This document shows, piece by piece, positions 1 to 7,374 of a stretch of 8,476 nt of DNA. Source of the DNA: JAFDVL01 sp031398365 (GTDB taxonomy: Bacteria; Acidobacteriota; Blastocatellia; RBC074); assembly GCA_031398365.1 (NCBI GenBank), contig JANNND010000178.1:1-8476 (forward strand), read 5' to 3'. The position numbers were made by a program, and so were the translations under genes. Position 1 is the stretch's first letter. The number at the start of each line of letters is the position of its first letter. The notes below the pieces were generated by a model that had not been told where the DNA came from, did no database searches, and worked only from the letters and a program-made list of their open reading frames with translations.

Positions 1-534
1 GGATCAGGCGGCGGCACCAGTTCAGACCGCACTGCGCAAGGAGCGACAAACCAGGCAGTGAATGTGAATTTTCGGATTCGCCTTCTCTCCGCCAAGCCAA
101 TTCGCCAAGCGTTTGCGCGTTCGATTTTGCTGCAACAAAAAACACCGAATACACAGCTTGAAGAACAACTCAAAGCATTCGCCGAACAAAAATCTGCTGA
201 TTGGGTAGTGGTCGCAGTGAACTTTGATTCCACCGACCAGCGATTCACTAACACAGCGATGCAAACGTTCAATACCCTGAATACGGGCGCATTACAGAAC
301 AAAACTTATCTGGAAATTAAAGACGGCAAGCGGCTCTTTCTGAAAGATTATCGTGCGCCGATTGCAGACGGGATGGGCGCGAAATTTGTCTTCCCGCGAA
401 TGGTGGACGGCGAACCGTTTGTTACAGCGGACAGTGGATACTTACGATTTTATTCCGAACTGACGAAAGACCTCAAACTGAATATGCGCTTCAAGGTACA
501 GGACATGATGTTTGACGGACAGCTTGAATATTGA
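1..534 (+). CDS. Protein of unknown function, C-terminal part (5' end outside window)
   Basis: The frame is open from the first base of the window to a TGA at 532-534, giving 177 residues with no upstream stop, so the gene very probably begins before the window. A GTG at 58 is an in-frame codon but has no good ribosome binding site, and I do not take it as the start. The first 20 or so residues are rich in Gly, Ser, Thr and Gln and look like a linker or a low-complexity tail of an upstream domain. The rest is a soluble-looking mixed alpha/beta sequence, with an amphipathic Gln/Glu-rich stretch, a hydrophobic strand (WVVVAVNF), and a C-terminal half rich in Asp, Lys and aromatic residues that ends MMFDGQLEY. 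No membrane segment or catalytic motif is visible and I do not recognise the family. It resembles unannotated acidobacterial proteins only in general style. The next gene is over 300 bases away. Confidence 0.75.
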   Translation, partial: GSGGGTSSDRTAQGATNQAVNVNFRIRLLSAKPIRQAFARSILLQQKTPNTQLEEQLKAFAEQKSADWVVVAVNFDSTDQRFTNTAMQTFNTLNTGALQNKTYLEIKDGKRLFLKDYRAPIADGMGAKFVFPRMVDGEPFVTADSGYLRFYSELTKDLKLNMRFKVQDMMFDGQLEY

Positions 535-598
535 GTGCGCTACACAATTAGCACCTTTGACCAGTGGTGTTAAGATTTCTTAGACCAAGCCAGGATTG

Positions 599-653
599 CT
601 TTCGATTTATTCAATTTTCTGGATCGTTTTCAGAAAATTGAATAAATCGAAAG
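599..653. repeat. Perfect 23-bp inverted repeat (long AT-rich hairpin)
   Basis: Bases 599-621 are exactly complementary to 631-653, leaving a 9-base loop (622-630), and a G-T plus an A-T pair could extend the stem inward. The arms begin CTTTCGATTT and end AAATCGAAAG. The stem is AT-rich and is not followed by a run of T on either strand (GATACGGC downstream on +), so it is not a standard Rho-independent terminator. It lies 64 bases after the stop of the unknown gene and about 195 bases before the receptor start. It could still stop or stabilise the upstream transcript's 3' end. It could also be a small dispersed hairpin element, or a structured RNA. The arms are seen directly; the function is unknown. 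Confidence 0.85.
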
Positions 654-833
654 ATACGGCAGTCTTCCGCTCTACTTAACTCCTTATTTTCCTGCCTCTT
701 CTTTCTTGCCTTTATATGGCACAAGCCTTGCCCTTTTTCTGCCTCCCAACGATTGACCCGACCAATAAGTAATTTAGTGTGGTGCGATTGGGTCTCGCGG
801 GGAAATACTCGCACCCACCATCCATTACCTCTC

Positions 834-839
834 AAGGAG
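834..839 (+). promoter_or_regulatory. Ribosome binding site deciding the receptor start
   Basis: AAGGAG at 834-839 lies 8 bases before the ATG at 848. This selects 848 over the in-frame GTG codons at 779 and 782, which would add 23 residues in front of an otherwise well-formed signal peptide and have no ribosome binding site. Confidence 0.85.
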
Positions 840-847
840 TTATCATT

Positions 848-3800
848 ATGAGAAAAGTTGTTACTGCAATCCTGACGCATTTCGCGTTTCTGATTGCCAT
901 ATTCGCGCAATCGAACAATGGTCGTTTGGTTGGCACTGTTACTGGCCCAGATGGCGTTATCGCAGGCGCAGCTATTCTAGTCACAGATAATCAAACGGGG
1001 ATTAAAAAAACGTTTGTTTCCAGCAGTGATGGAGGGTTCATTGTTCCCCAGCTTGAGGTTGGCACCTACACGGTTCAAGTGACGGTTAATGGCTTCAAGT
1101 CTTTTACTGCCAACGAAGTAAAAATTGATGTGGGACGCGAATATTCGCTGCCTGTGACTCTTGAGGTAGGACGGGTTGAGGACTCTGTAACAGTTACTGC
1201 CGGAACAGATATTGTGAACACAACTACGGGCGAATTAAGTAGCACCGTTAGCCCCCGTCAAGTTTTAGAATTACCGCTCAATGGACGCAATCCGCTTTCC
1301 TTAGTTAGCTTGCAAGCAGGTACGGCTGGCGGCTCAATCATCAATGGTGGGCGTACTTCTTCAATGAACTTTACCAGAGATGGTATCAACGTGCAGGACA
1401 TCTTCATTCGCAACGGGTTTGTTGCTGATACCCCAACAGTTGATAACACCGGAGAATTTACAGTCGTTACGCTCAATGCTGGTGCCGAGCAAGGCTATGG
1501 TTCATCCCAAATTCAATTGGTGACGCCACGCGGAGGGCAAAATATCCACGGGGCGCTCTGGCTTTATAACCGCAACTCCAACTTTGCAGCAAATAGATTT
1601 TTCAGCAATGCGGCTGGCAGGTTTGTGGCAACAGATGCTGCGGTGATTCAAGGACGCGCCGCTGTGGGCGATCCAAGACAGGCACGTCCTTTCTTAAATC
1701 GCAATCAATTTGGCGGCAAAGTGAGCGGCCCATTACCGCTGCCTCGCTTCGGCGAAGGTGGTTCTGCAACTTTAAAAGACAAAGCATTCTTTTTCTTCTC
1801 TTACGAAAAATTTATTTTGCGACAGCAAACGGCAAAAACAACAACTATCCTTCTGCCTAATGCGCGGAACGGAATCTTTTCTTATCGTCCGACGGGTACT
1901 CCTGCGGCTGGACAATGTATCACTTTTACGAATGGCGTTTGCACCGTCAATATCCTGAATGGTACTGGATTGACGGCGGCAATACCCTCTGGGCCAAATA
2001 GTCCACAGGGTATCCTTCCTGCTGATCCCATTATCCAAAATCGCTTTTTAAGCCGCGTTCCAACCGCCGGAAATCGTTCTGATCTGGGCGATGGATTGAA
2101 CACGACAGGTTTTGGATTCAACCAATCAGACCCTGAAGATCGTAGAGAATATACTGGTCGTGTTGACGTACAGGTGACCGAGAGGAATTCCATCAATGGC
2201 ATTTATCGGTTTAACCGCACGGCAGACGCTCGAACAGATATTGATAATTCATATAATCAAACAGCGCAGGCGAGAACCAATGCTCCAGTGAAATTCATGT
2301 CGCTTGGTTGGGATGCTAGTTATGGCAGATTCTCGAATCAGGTACGCGGCGGATTTCAATATGTAAACGTCGCCTTCATCAATGACGTATTGCCGACTGA
2401 CTCTTTCTTGCTGGGAGGGTTGCTTCTTGCTACAAATCCCGAAGTGACCTTCCGCGATCAAGGACGCGATACTAAAACTGTTTCCTATTCAGATAATGCG
2501 ACCCTGGTATTTGGTAAACATGCGCTGCGGTTTGGCGGTGACATGCAGCGGTTCAAGGTAAGAGCCTTCAACTTTGCCAATGTCGGAACGCCAACCTATA
2601 GCTTAGCTGGCGTAACGAATCCTAATACCCCACGCCTACCAGCAAGTTTATTCCCTGGTGGCATTGCCTTGAGCGATCAAAATAACGCTGACAGTCTTCG
2701 CTATTTATTAGCAGGAATCGTTGGAGGTGGAAACATTGCGGCCAACGTTACGAGCCGGACTGCAACGAGTTATACGCCCGGAGCAAAACTGGATCGTAAC
2801 TTGGCTTATAACACGTATGCTGGCTATATTGGGGATCAATGGCGTGTTGCTCCGCAGTTCACGCTAAATATTGGTCTGCGTTATGAGCTGTACTCGTCCT
2901 TAAAAACGACGGACGGCTTATATCTTGAGCCTGTCTTGGGGAATGATTTAGTCGCAAGCATCTTGAGTCCAACAGGCACCTACGATTTTGTTGGGAGAAA
3001 TTCTGGTAAGGAAGGTGAATTCGTCAAGCCTGATAGAAATAACTTTGTTCCCAATATTAGTTTCGCGTATACACCGTCGCTCAAAAACAAGGTTTTGGGA
3101 ACAATTTTAGGCGACGGCAAGACGGTCTTTCGCGGCGGATATCGTATGGGCTACGTCAACGACGAATACATTCGTTCGATTGATAATACCGCAGGTGGAA
3201 ACCTTGGGTTAACGGCGACCGCAACCGCGCTTCAAAGTGGCAGTCCCTTCTTAAACGCCCGCTTCAATAGTTTACCTGCTCCAACAGTTCCAGGTTACCT
3301 TACACCGCCGCGCACCTACGCGGACAACAACACGGCAGCGATTGCCGGTCGCTTCGGGTTGGTTGGAGCAATAGACCCAAATTTACAGATACAGAAAACC
3401 CACGAATATAATTTCGGTATTCAGCGTGAAATTGGCTTTCAAACAGCCCTTGAAGTTCGTTACGTCGGCGCACGCAGCAATCAGATGGTTCGCTCAATTG
3501 ACTATAACCAAGTTGATATTCGAGCCAATGGTTTCGGCGCAGATTTCCTGCGCGCCCTTCAGAATCGCAGAAATTCCGCTTCAATTGATGGGGATGCTGC
3601 CTGCTTGGCGGCTGGAACCTGCCAGCAATTAACAGTCATCAATAACTTAACGGCGGCTGGAAAAGCGACTGTAGCAAGTCAGGTATTACTAGGAACTCCA
3701 GCGGAGACTGCTACGACGTTAATCCAAGCGGGCAATACTGGCACCGTTAGATTTTTGCCGAATCTAAATACGGGTGTTGCCAATTTAATCACCAATGGAG

Positions 3801-4612
3801 GAAGCTTTTACTATAACTCTCTCCAGGCTGAATTGCGCCGCCGCTTAGCTTCTGGTCTGTACTTCCAGGCAAATTATACCTTCCAGAAGATTTTGACGGA
3901 TGTGCCGGATGATGGGGTCAATCAATCGCGCGTGTCTCCTTATCTTGATAATCAGAACCAACGGTTGGATTACTCTCGCGCTTCCTATGATCGGACGCAT
4001 ACATTCAATTTCAATGGAATTTATGAGTTACCGTTTGGGCAAGGGAAGAAATTTTTGAATAATGGTGGCTTCCTTAATCAGGTCTTTGGTGGTTGGCAGC
4101 TTACCTCTATTGTCCAAATATCCTCAGGTGCGCCGCTCTCTTTTGTGGATGCACGAGGAACGTTGAACCGTGGTGCTCGCTCAGGCAATCAAACGGCTAG
4201 TTCTTCTTTAACAAAGGCGCAGATTAAGGACCTCATAGGTTATCGAAATGTATCGGGAAGTCTCTACTATATTGATCCTGCGATTATTGCTCCTTCGGGA
4301 AGAGCCGCTAACGGTTTTGGCTCGGCAACTTTTGCGGGACAGACCTTCTTTAACGTGAATCCCTTACAAACAGGGAACGTTGAGAGGTTATTCATCAATG
4401 GGCCACTCTTCTGGAACTGGGATTCTTCACTTTTCAAGAATTTCAAAATTTCAGAATCGGCGCGCTTCCAAATTCGTGCGGAGGCATTTAATACCACCAA
4501 CTCCACGGTATTTGCCTCTCCCACACTTGATATTAACAGTGTGAATTTTGGGAAACTCACTGGCACCTCTGCTCCACGCATTATTCAGTTTGTGGGTCGG
4601 CTAGAGTTTTAA
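848..4612 (+). CDS. TonB-dependent receptor (Oar-like) with carboxypeptidase-regulatory-like domain
   Basis: This 1254-residue outer-membrane protein should import a large substrate using energy passed on by TonB; the substrate cannot be told from sequence. Residues 1-20 form a signal peptide with a hydrophobic core and likely cleavage after IFA. Residues about 25-108 are a carboxypeptidase-regulatory-like beta-sandwich (GRLVGTVTGPDG, then DGGFIVPQLEVGTYTVQVTVNGF). EDSVTVTAG at 111-119 resembles a TonB box. The plug follows, with LPLNGRN at 142-148, a GGRTSSMNFTRDGI stretch near 167-180, and VTPRGGQNIHGALWLYNRN near 225-243. The remaining 1000 or so residues are barrel-like, with alternating aromatic strands and polar loops, and end in phenylalanine (FVGRLEF), as expected for Bam-dependent insertion. 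The only four cysteines form two close pairs (357/365 and 919/925). Large receptors of this layout are common in acidobacteria. No SusD-like partner or substrate enzyme is nearby, and the gene seems to be transcribed alone. Confidence 0.93.
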   Translation: MRKVVTAILTHFAFLIAIFAQSNNGRLVGTVTGPDGVIAGAAILVTDNQTGIKKTFVSSSDGGFIVPQLEVGTYTVQVTVNGFKSFTANEVKIDVGREYSLPVTLEVGRVEDSVTVTAGTDIVNTTTGELSSTVSPRQVLELPLNGRNPLSLVSLQAGTAGGSIINGGRTSSMNFTRDGINVQDIFIRNGFVADTPTVDNTGEFTVVTLNAGAEQGYGSSQIQLVTPRGGQNIHGALWLYNRNSNFAANRFFSNAAGRFVATDAAVIQGRAAVGDPRQARPFLNRNQFGGKVSGPLPLPRFGEGGSATLKDKAFFFFSYEKFILRQQTAKTTTILLPNARNGIFSYRPTGTPAAGQCITFTNGVCTVNILNGTGLTAAIPSGPNSPQGILPADPIIQNRFLSRVPTAGNRSDLGDGLNTTGFGFNQSDPEDRREYTGRVDVQVTERNSINGIYRFNRTADARTDIDNSYNQTAQARTNAPVKFMSLGWDASYGRFSNQVRGGFQYVNVAFINDVLPTDSFLLGGLLLATNPEVTFRDQGRDTKTVSYSDNATLVFGKHALRFGGDMQRFKVRAFNFANVGTPTYSLAGVTNPNTPRLPASLFPGGIALSDQNNADSLRYLLAGIVGGGNIAANVTSRTATSYTPGAKLDRNLAYNTYAGYIGDQWRVAPQFTLNIGLRYELYSSLKTTDGLYLEPVLGNDLVASILSPTGTYDFVGRNSGKEGEFVKPDRNNFVPNISFAYTPSLKNKVLGTILGDGKTVFRGGYRMGYVNDEYIRSIDNTAGGNLGLTATATALQSGSPFLNARFNSLPAPTVPGYLTPPRTYADNNTAAIAGRFGLVGAIDPNLQIQKTHEYNFGIQREIGFQTALEVRYVGARSNQMVRSIDYNQVDIRANGFGADFLRALQNRRNSASIDGDAACLAAGTCQQLTVINNLTAAGKATVASQVLLGTPAETATTLIQAGNTGTVRFLPNLNTGVANLITNGGSFYYNSLQAELRRRLASGLYFQANYTFQKILTDVPDDGVNQSRVSPYLDNQNQRLDYSRASYDRTHTFNFNGIYELPFGQGKKFLNNGGFLNQVFGGWQLTSIVQISSGAPLSFVDARGTLNRGARSGNQTASSSLTKAQIKDLIGYRNVSGSLYYIDPAIIAPSGRAANGFGSATFAGQTFFNVNPLQTGNVERLFINGPLFWNWDSSLFKNFKISESARFQIRAEAFNTTNSTVFASPTLDINSVNFGKLTGTSAPRIIQFVGRLEF

Positions 4613-4634
4613 TTCTTGCTGATTGCAGGCATAG

Positions 4635-4673
4635 AAAAGGAGTTACTTCTTTCGTAGAGGTAACTCCTTTTTT
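4635..4673 (+). terminator. Rho-independent terminator, probably bidirectional
   Basis: A 16-pair stem with one G-T pair (4635-4650 against 4656-4671) closes a 5-base TTCGT loop and runs into six T (4668-4673) on the + strand, starting 22 bases after the receptor stop. Read on the - strand the same stem is followed by TTTTCTAT, so it can also end transcripts arriving from the cysteine-cluster gene, whose stop is at 4738. This fits its place between two convergent genes. Confidence 0.92.
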
Positions 4674-4737
4674 CCTATTCAAACAAAACCTTTAGGGCTT
4701 TGAGTGGCGGGGTTCGCGTCTTAAATTTCTTGCTGAC

Positions 4738-5340
4738 TCAAAAAACAAACGCCTCTTTCAACTTATTCTTCCGCTTATCCCACGCCAATTTAACTTCTGC
4801 TTTGATCGCACCCCAGGTAGTGGGATGTTCGGGTTGTCCTTCAAAATAAAAGGGGCAAGGGGCAGGTGCGACTTCGCGTTGGACTTCGCGTAAGTCCTGC
4901 GGGTCTGCCGGGAAGGAAACGCATGGTGGGACGGCGTGCTTCGTCGTGTAAATCATGCAGGCGGTTGTCTTGCCGTCTTCGTAAAAGAAGGGGCAGTTGA
5001 AAACGATCTTGCAGCACAGACCACAGCGGTTGCACTCGCCACGTTGGTAAGGCTTCCAGCGATACAAAATTTTGTCCGGCAAAACTGTTGCCATCAACCA
5101 GCGGCGCGTCGCGCCATACGAATGCGTGGTATACAAAAAGCCCAGGCCTTTACGCACTCCCGCATAAAACTTCATCGCATACACCCAGCCATCCGACGGG
5201 ATCGGCGGCAGTTTGATGTCGGTCACAGGTTGGGGAGCCAATTGATTGATGGTGGAGGCCGAAAGGTGCGTCTTACCTTTCTTCAGCGGCTCAATTTGCA
5301 CCAGCTTGGTCGGCGGAGTCGGCGAGTTCGGATTATGCAT
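4738..5340 (-). CDS. YkgJ-family CxxCxxCC cysteine-cluster protein
   Basis: This 200-residue protein belongs to the family described as putative zinc- or iron-binding cysteine-cluster proteins; the biochemical role of most members is unknown. The signature starts at residue 103 with CNRCGLCC (Cys 103, 106, 109, 110), followed by Cys116 (NCPFF), Cys128 (ACMIY) and Cys140 (PPCVSFPADPQDL). An eighth cysteine is at 162. The first 95 residues are an extension with a Pro-rich beginning and then a Trp/Tyr-rich basic segment; I see no domain in it. No signal peptide or membrane segment is visible, so it is probably cytoplasmic. The ATG at 5340 is supported by AGGAAG six bases upstream. It is the last gene of the leftward cluster, 114 bases after ttcA. 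It may be cotranscribed with that cluster or use the weak promoter at 5398-5426. Confidence 0.85.
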   Translation of the reverse strand: MHNPNSPTPPTKLVQIEPLKKGKTHLSASTINQLAPQPVTDIKLPPIPSDGWVYAMKFYAGVRKGLGFLYTTHSYGATRRWLMATVLPDKILYRWKPYQRGECNRCGLCCKIVFNCPFFYEDGKTTACMIYTTKHAVPPCVSFPADPQDLREVQREVAPAPCPFYFEGQPEHPTTWGAIKAEVKLAWDKRKNKLKEAFVF

Positions 5341-5397
5341 TCGTCTTCCTGATTTTTTTGTTCGATTTCGTGGATCGTCTGCTTATAGGCGAGCGCG

Positions 5398-5426
5398 ATC
5401 TTAACATTGAGCACGGCTCAAGCCAA
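5398..5426 (-). promoter_or_regulatory. Candidate sigma70-type promoter for the cysteine-cluster gene
   Basis: On the - strand TTGGCT (5426-5421) and TAAGAT (5403-5398) are separated by exactly 17 bases. Each matches four of six consensus positions. Transcription would begin near 5391, about 50 bases before the ATG at 5340. The match is weak and such pairs occur by chance; the unusually wide gap after ttcA is the main reason to consider it. Confidence 0.25.
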
Positions 5427-5454
5427 ATTCTCCGGCTCATCGCAGCCACTGGCT

Positions 5455-6321
5455 TCACTGCAAAATTGCGAGTTGTGAAAGGACCTGGGCGGACGGACTT
5501 GGTTCGTGAAATCCAATGGCGTCGTCTAACTCAGCGGACACATCGCCCACGGCAGCGGTAAGCGATTTGAAGTCGAAGAGTTTGGGGTCAAGCAAATGTG
5601 TGCCGGTCACATTGCCCAAGGCTGTTAACAGCGATTTGCGCACATGCGGGAAATCTGTTTGCTCCACCATGTCCAGAAATTGCTTGACCTTTTTGCGCTT
5701 CAGATTTTCCTGCGATCCACACAAATTGCACGGAATGATCGGGAAGTTTTGATCGGCGGCGTACTCGGCTACTTCTTTTTCCCAGCAGTAAATTAAGGGG
5801 CGAATAATCGTATTGCGTCCGTCGTCCGAGCGCAGAATGGGCGGCATCGCTTTCAATTGCCCGACGTAAAAAATATTCATCATAAACGTGTTGAGGCAAT
5901 CGTCGGCGTGATGCCCCAACGCGATTTTGGTGCAGCCTTCTTCCACTGCAACACGATACAGGATTCCGCGTCGCAGCCGCGCGCACACAGAACAATAGGT
6001 CTTCGGCTCCAATCTTTTGACAATGGAATAAGTGTCCTGCTCTTCGATGCGAAACGGGACTCCGATGCTGGTCAGATATTCCGGCAGCACATGCGCGGGA
6101 AAGTCTGGCTGCTTTTGATCCAAATTAACGGCAAATAATTCAAAGTTGACGGGCGCTTTGCGTCTGATTTCCTGGAGCAATTTGAGCAGCGAATAGCTGT
6201 CTTTGCCACCGCTCAGGCACACCATAATTTTGTCGCCTTCGGTAATCATGCCGAAGTCCTTAATCGCTTCGCCCATTTTGCGGAGCAGGATTTTTTTGCG
6301 TCGTTCTTCAGGAGTTATCAT
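5455..6321 (-). CDS. ttcA: tRNA cytidine(32) 2-sulfurtransferase TtcA
   Basis: The 288-residue protein is a PP-loop ATPase that activates cytidine 32 of certain tRNAs with ATP and replaces its 2-oxygen by sulfur; known TtcA enzymes need a [4Fe-4S] cluster. The PP-loop SGGKDS is at residues 37-42. The cluster-binding cysteines are in CSVC (110 and 113, followed by ARLRRGILYR) and in IPCNLCGSQ (198 and 201). GHHADD at 136-141, the SDDGRN segment (165-170), RPL near 174, and the LFDF end of the conserved core at 248-251 match the family closely. The last 35 residues or so are a divergent tail. The start ATG at 6321 has a moderate ribosome binding site (GGTGAAG, six bases upstream), and MITPEERRKK is a reasonable beginning. 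It follows thiL by 30 bases in the same direction. TtuA-type and TilS enzymes are the alternatives, but the cysteine pattern and CNLCGSQ favour TtcA. Confidence 0.93.
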   Translation of the reverse strand: MITPEERRKKILLRKMGEAIKDFGMITEGDKIMVCLSGGKDSYSLLKLLQEIRRKAPVNFELFAVNLDQKQPDFPAHVLPEYLTSIGVPFRIEEQDTYSIVKRLEPKTYCSVCARLRRGILYRVAVEEGCTKIALGHHADDCLNTFMMNIFYVGQLKAMPPILRSDDGRNTIIRPLIYCWEKEVAEYAADQNFPIIPCNLCGSQENLKRKKVKQFLDMVEQTDFPHVRKSLLTALGNVTGTHLLDPKLFDFKSLTAAVGDVSAELDDAIGFHEPSPSAQVLSQLAILQ

Positions 6322-6351
6322 TCGTTACTTCACCAATATTTTGTCTGTGTC

Positions 6352-7362
6352 TCAGCGGCAAAAGTGATCGTAGCCTTTTACTGCCAGCAAATCAACGCGC
6401 GTTGCCGTACGCAAAAACAATTGCGGAGCGTTTAGTTGCGTGTCGCGCGCAATGATTTCACCGATGCGTGTGAGGCGAAGTTCGCATTCGGCGGCAAGTC
6501 TCAGCAAGGCTTCCTCATTAACAGGATTCGCCGTCAGCAACAATTCATAATCTTCGCCGCCGCTCACCGCGAGGGAAAATGCTGCGTCTTGCGTGGGCTG
6601 AACCAACCTCACGCTTTCAGCAATTGGCACGGCATCGAAATCAACAATGGCATCCATGTCGCTTTCCTCACAGATATGCATGAGGTCTTGGGCTAAGCCA
6701 TCGCTCACGTCCAGCAACGCGTGAACCAGGCCAGGCAGTCGCTGTGCGAACTTCAGCCGCGGTTGCGGCAGCAAATGGGCGCGGATCGCTTCCTGGTGTA
6801 AATCGTTGACCGCTTCGTTGTAGCGTTCGCCGCGTAAAAGCAATTCCAAGCCGGTAGCCGAAGCGCCGAGTTGGCCAGTAACATAAATGGTGTCCCCAAC
6901 TTGTGCGCCACTTCGTCGAATGGCGGTTCCTGCCGCGCAACTGCCAATCACAATCGAATCCAGCACCAAGCCAGCGGGTGAAGATGAAGTATCGCCGCCA
7001 ATCAATGTGACGCCGTATTGCTTGGCCAAGGCAAAATACCCGGCAAAAAAATCCTGCCAGGCTGGATTTACAATTTGAGATTGGGGCAGACCGAGCGAAA
7101 GCAAGGCAAACTCCGGCTGTCCGCCCATGGCAGCAATATCGCTCAGGCTCACCGCCAATGTTTTGTGCCCGAGACAGGCGAGCGGCGTGTAGTCCAATTT
7201 GAAGTGAACGTTTTCAATCAGCAAATCCGTCGTGACGAGTCGTTCGCGGCCTGCCTGTTCGCGCCAAATCGCTGTGTCATCGCCAATGCCTGCAAGCAAA
7301 TTGGAAGAGGCGTTCGACACGCGCTGGCGGATTTGTTGGATGAAAGAAAATTCCGAAGGCAT
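6352..7362 (-). CDS. thiL: Thiamine-monophosphate kinase ThiL
   Basis: The 336-residue enzyme phosphorylates thiamine monophosphate with ATP to make thiamine diphosphate, the last step of the bacterial pathway, in the cytoplasm. It has the order of motifs of the PurM/ThiL fold: GIGDDTAIW (25-33), TTDLLIENVHF (44-54), LSDIAAMG (73-80), GGDT (122-125), VTGQLGASATGLELL (161-175), DVSDGL (218-223) and SGGEDYELLL (267-276), then the family's usual ending GYDHF. The acidic metal and phosphate ligands in GDD, TTD, SD, GGDT and DVSD are all present. Length and ends are typical. The ATG at 7362 gives the expected MPSEFSFIQQIR beginning. Only 12 bases separate it from the rfaE2 stop, and no strong ribosome binding site lies there, so translation may be coupled to rfaE2. 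No TPP riboswitch is visible upstream of the cluster. Confidence 0.96.
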   Translation of the reverse strand: MPSEFSFIQQIRQRVSNASSNLLAGIGDDTAIWREQAGRERLVTTDLLIENVHFKLDYTPLACLGHKTLAVSLSDIAAMGGQPEFALLSLGLPQSQIVNPAWQDFFAGYFALAKQYGVTLIGGDTSSSPAGLVLDSIVIGSCAAGTAIRRSGAQVGDTIYVTGQLGASATGLELLLRGERYNEAVNDLHQEAIRAHLLPQPRLKFAQRLPGLVHALLDVSDGLAQDLMHICEESDMDAIVDFDAVPIAESVRLVQPTQDAAFSLAVSGGEDYELLLTANPVNEEALLRLAAECELRLTRIGEIIARDTQLNAPQLFLRTATRVDLLAVKGYDHFCR

Positions 7363-7374
7363 GGCGAGAAGATT

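Larger units (their letters stand above)
535..847 (+). other. Intergenic region and leader of the receptor gene
   Basis: This stretch of 313 bases contains no plausible gene on either strand. It holds the 23-bp inverted repeat at 599-653, a pyrimidine-rich tract from about 661 to 750, and a short leader hairpin at 781-815. The leader hairpin pairs GGTGCGA (781-787) with TCGCACC (809-815) around a 21-base loop and ends 18 bases before the ribosome binding site. A TTGACC at 753-758 resembles a -35 box but has no acceptable -10 at the right distance, so I mark no promoter. A promoter for the receptor is expected here but may use a consensus I cannot recognise. Confidence 0.5.

Noticed and set aside
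753..778. TTGACC at 753-758 as a -35 box for the receptor
   Set aside because: The sequence 17 bases later is AGTGTG. The AT-rich TAATTTAG lies only about 11 bases away, which fits neither sigma70 nor Bacteroidetes-type spacing.
779..847. N-terminal extension of the receptor to the GTG at 779
   Set aside because: The ATG at 848 has AAGGAG at the right distance and begins a well-formed signal peptide, which the extension would bury.
4936..5352. A 138-codon + strand frame opposite the cysteine-cluster gene
   Set aside because: Arg/His-rich antisense shadow of a gene with a clear CxxCxxCC signature.
5411..5455. Several short GGCT/AGCC pairings after the ttcA stop, considered as a terminator
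   Set aside because: Stems are only four or five pairs long and no T-run follows in the - strand direction.
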